From Candidatus Vogelbacteria bacterium CG10_big_fil_rev_8_21_14_0_10_51_16 (GTDB taxonomy: Bacteria > Patescibacteriota > Minisyncoccia > Phycocordibacterales > JACRKE01): 6,330 bases of DNA. The stretch is taken from positions 46,129 through 52,458 of the forward strand of contig PCYI01000029.1 of assembly GCA_002774795.1 (NCBI GenBank), read 5' to 3'. The translations under genes and the position numbers were made by a program. This document shows, one piece after another, positions 6,121 through 6,330 of this stretch; within the stretch, counting starts at the first letter, position 1, and each line of letters starts with the position of its first letter. Under the pieces are notes generated by a model that had not been told where the DNA came from, made no database searches, and worked only from the letters and a program-made list of their open reading frames with translations.

Positions 6121-6222
6121 GCATATGGATACGCCCTCGTAGAAGGCAGTAGCGACTTCCAAGGAAGCACAAAACGTACTATGATACTCAGTGCTATTAG
6201 AGGAGGGGGCGTATCCGTATGC
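6121..6222. repeat. Long-stem imperfect hairpin near the right inverted repeat; possible structured RNA
   Basis: The left arm 6121-6138 (GCATATGGATACGCCCTC) matches the reverse complement of 6203-6222 with one T/C difference, which would be a G-U pair in RNA, and a two-base bulge in the C-run. Inside, AGCAC (6166-6170) pairs with GTGCT (6191-6195), and GAAG/CTTC (6142-6145, 6156-6159) can form a small hairpin. The roughly 100-base size and the place just inside the inverted repeat mirror the hairpin at 41-148, although the sequences differ. I do not recognise a known RNA family. Confidence 0.55.
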
Positions 6223-6268
6223 CGCACCGCCGGATCCACTGGCCTATCCTCAGAGGAAATCTTGGAAT

Positions 6269-6298
6269 TCCCCCGCGCAAAAACGAAAACGTGCAGGC
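6269..6298 (-). repeat. Right copy of the 30-bp perfect inverted repeat
   Basis: The reverse complement of this stretch equals bases 1-30. Reading outward on + it runs CCCCCGCGCAAAAACG and then AAAACGTGCAGGC. The sequence continues for another 32 bases to the window end, but the left copy stops at base 1, so it cannot be seen whether the identity goes further outward. No flanking target duplication can be checked for the same reason. Confidence 0.9.
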
Positions 6299-6330
6299 CA
6301 GAGTGGACTGGCGGGCGAACGAGACGCTGA

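Larger units (their letters stand above)
5665..6330. other. 666-base region without a convincing gene, rich in hairpins
   Basis: Several open frames exist here on both strands, but they overlap one another, are rich in Arg, Pro and Ser, contain no motif I recognise and have no ribosome sites. I treat the region as noncoding. It holds a terminator for the transposase, a minus-strand terminator, at least four further stems, and the right inverted repeat. It looks GC-richer than the left operon. Leftward transcription of a structured RNA, or a patchwork of mobile-element ends, are both possible. The last 32 bases, beyond the inverted repeat, may belong to flanking DNA. Confidence 0.55.

Noticed and set aside
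5698..6239. Long minus-strand open frames (154 and 145 aa)
   Set aside because: They overlap each other in different frames and are low-complexity; no motif supports either. The minus-strand terminator at 5741-5776 would fall at the end of the first, but a structured RNA explains it equally well.
6231..6271. GGATCC and GAATTC sites close together near the right repeat, as in a cloning vector
   Set aside because: Two six-base sites about 30 bases apart can occur by chance, and no other vector sequence is recognisable.
1..6298. The whole window as one intact IS66-type element
   Set aside because: The 30-bp repeats do not start with the GTAA-type end usual in IS66, tnpA and tnpB are absent, and the transposase has lost its N-terminus.
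6076..6330. 84-aa plus-strand open frame to the window end
   Set aside because: Crosses the long-stem hairpin and the inverted repeat, has no recognisable domain and no ribosome site, and starts at an arbitrary ATG.
1..6330. UGA as a general glycine codon in this organism
   Set aside because: Only one of 53 glycine positions in the exporter is TGA, and the methyltransferase and transposase end in TGA at natural C-termini. Kept as an open alternative, not adopted.
1..6330. tRNA, rRNA, tmRNA, RNase P RNA or CRISPR array
   Set aside because: None of the conserved sequence blocks of these RNAs and no regularly spaced direct repeats were seen on either strand.

Overview
The window looks like an accessory region of a bacterial genome, possibly from the Candidate Phyla Radiation (Patescibacteria). 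That guess rests mainly on the protein at 2160-2717, a long Pro/Glu/Val-rich tail joined to a small winged helix, a design I associate with Parcubacteria-type genomes. An RNase H-fold DUF3800 protein and an IS66-family transposase in a small space fit an accessory region. No rRNA, tRNA or housekeeping gene is present to fix the taxonomy.

Layout. Positions 1-30 and 6269-6298 form a perfect 30-bp inverted repeat, so the window is framed by outward-facing copies of one sequence. A long imperfect hairpin lies just inside each copy (41-148 and 6121-6222). From the left come a promoter with GTACAT operator-like repeats (155-199), a 68-aa XRE/Cro-type regulator (213-419), a class I SAM-dependent methyltransferase (451-1287) and a DUF3800 protein (1306-1980), all on + and closed by a strong terminator at 1983-2024. 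A perfect 22-bp palindrome (2056-2077) precedes the tailed winged-helix gene (2160-2717). On the minus strand, 4624-2783 encodes a full-length half-size ABC exporter (TMD plus NBD) that is interrupted by one in-frame TGA exactly at the first glycine of Walker A. A hairpin at 2731-2763 ends it. Divergent from it, 4690-5664 is an IS66 transposase that has lost its N-terminus but keeps the DDE core; a terminator sits at its stop codon. The last 666 bases (5665-6330) hold no convincing gene but many strong hairpins.

How it may work together. The regulator, methyltransferase and DUF3800 genes form a compact unit laid out like a controller-methylase-nuclease cassette, although the methyltransferase lacks the DPPY/NPPY motif of amino-DNA methylases, so a restriction-modification role is only a hypothesis. 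The exporter is a separate unit and is probably inactive unless the TGA is a sequencing error or is read as glycine. The framing inverted repeats and the transposase remnant suggest a mobile or recombined segment, but the left repeat begins at base 1, so its true length and target site cannot be seen.
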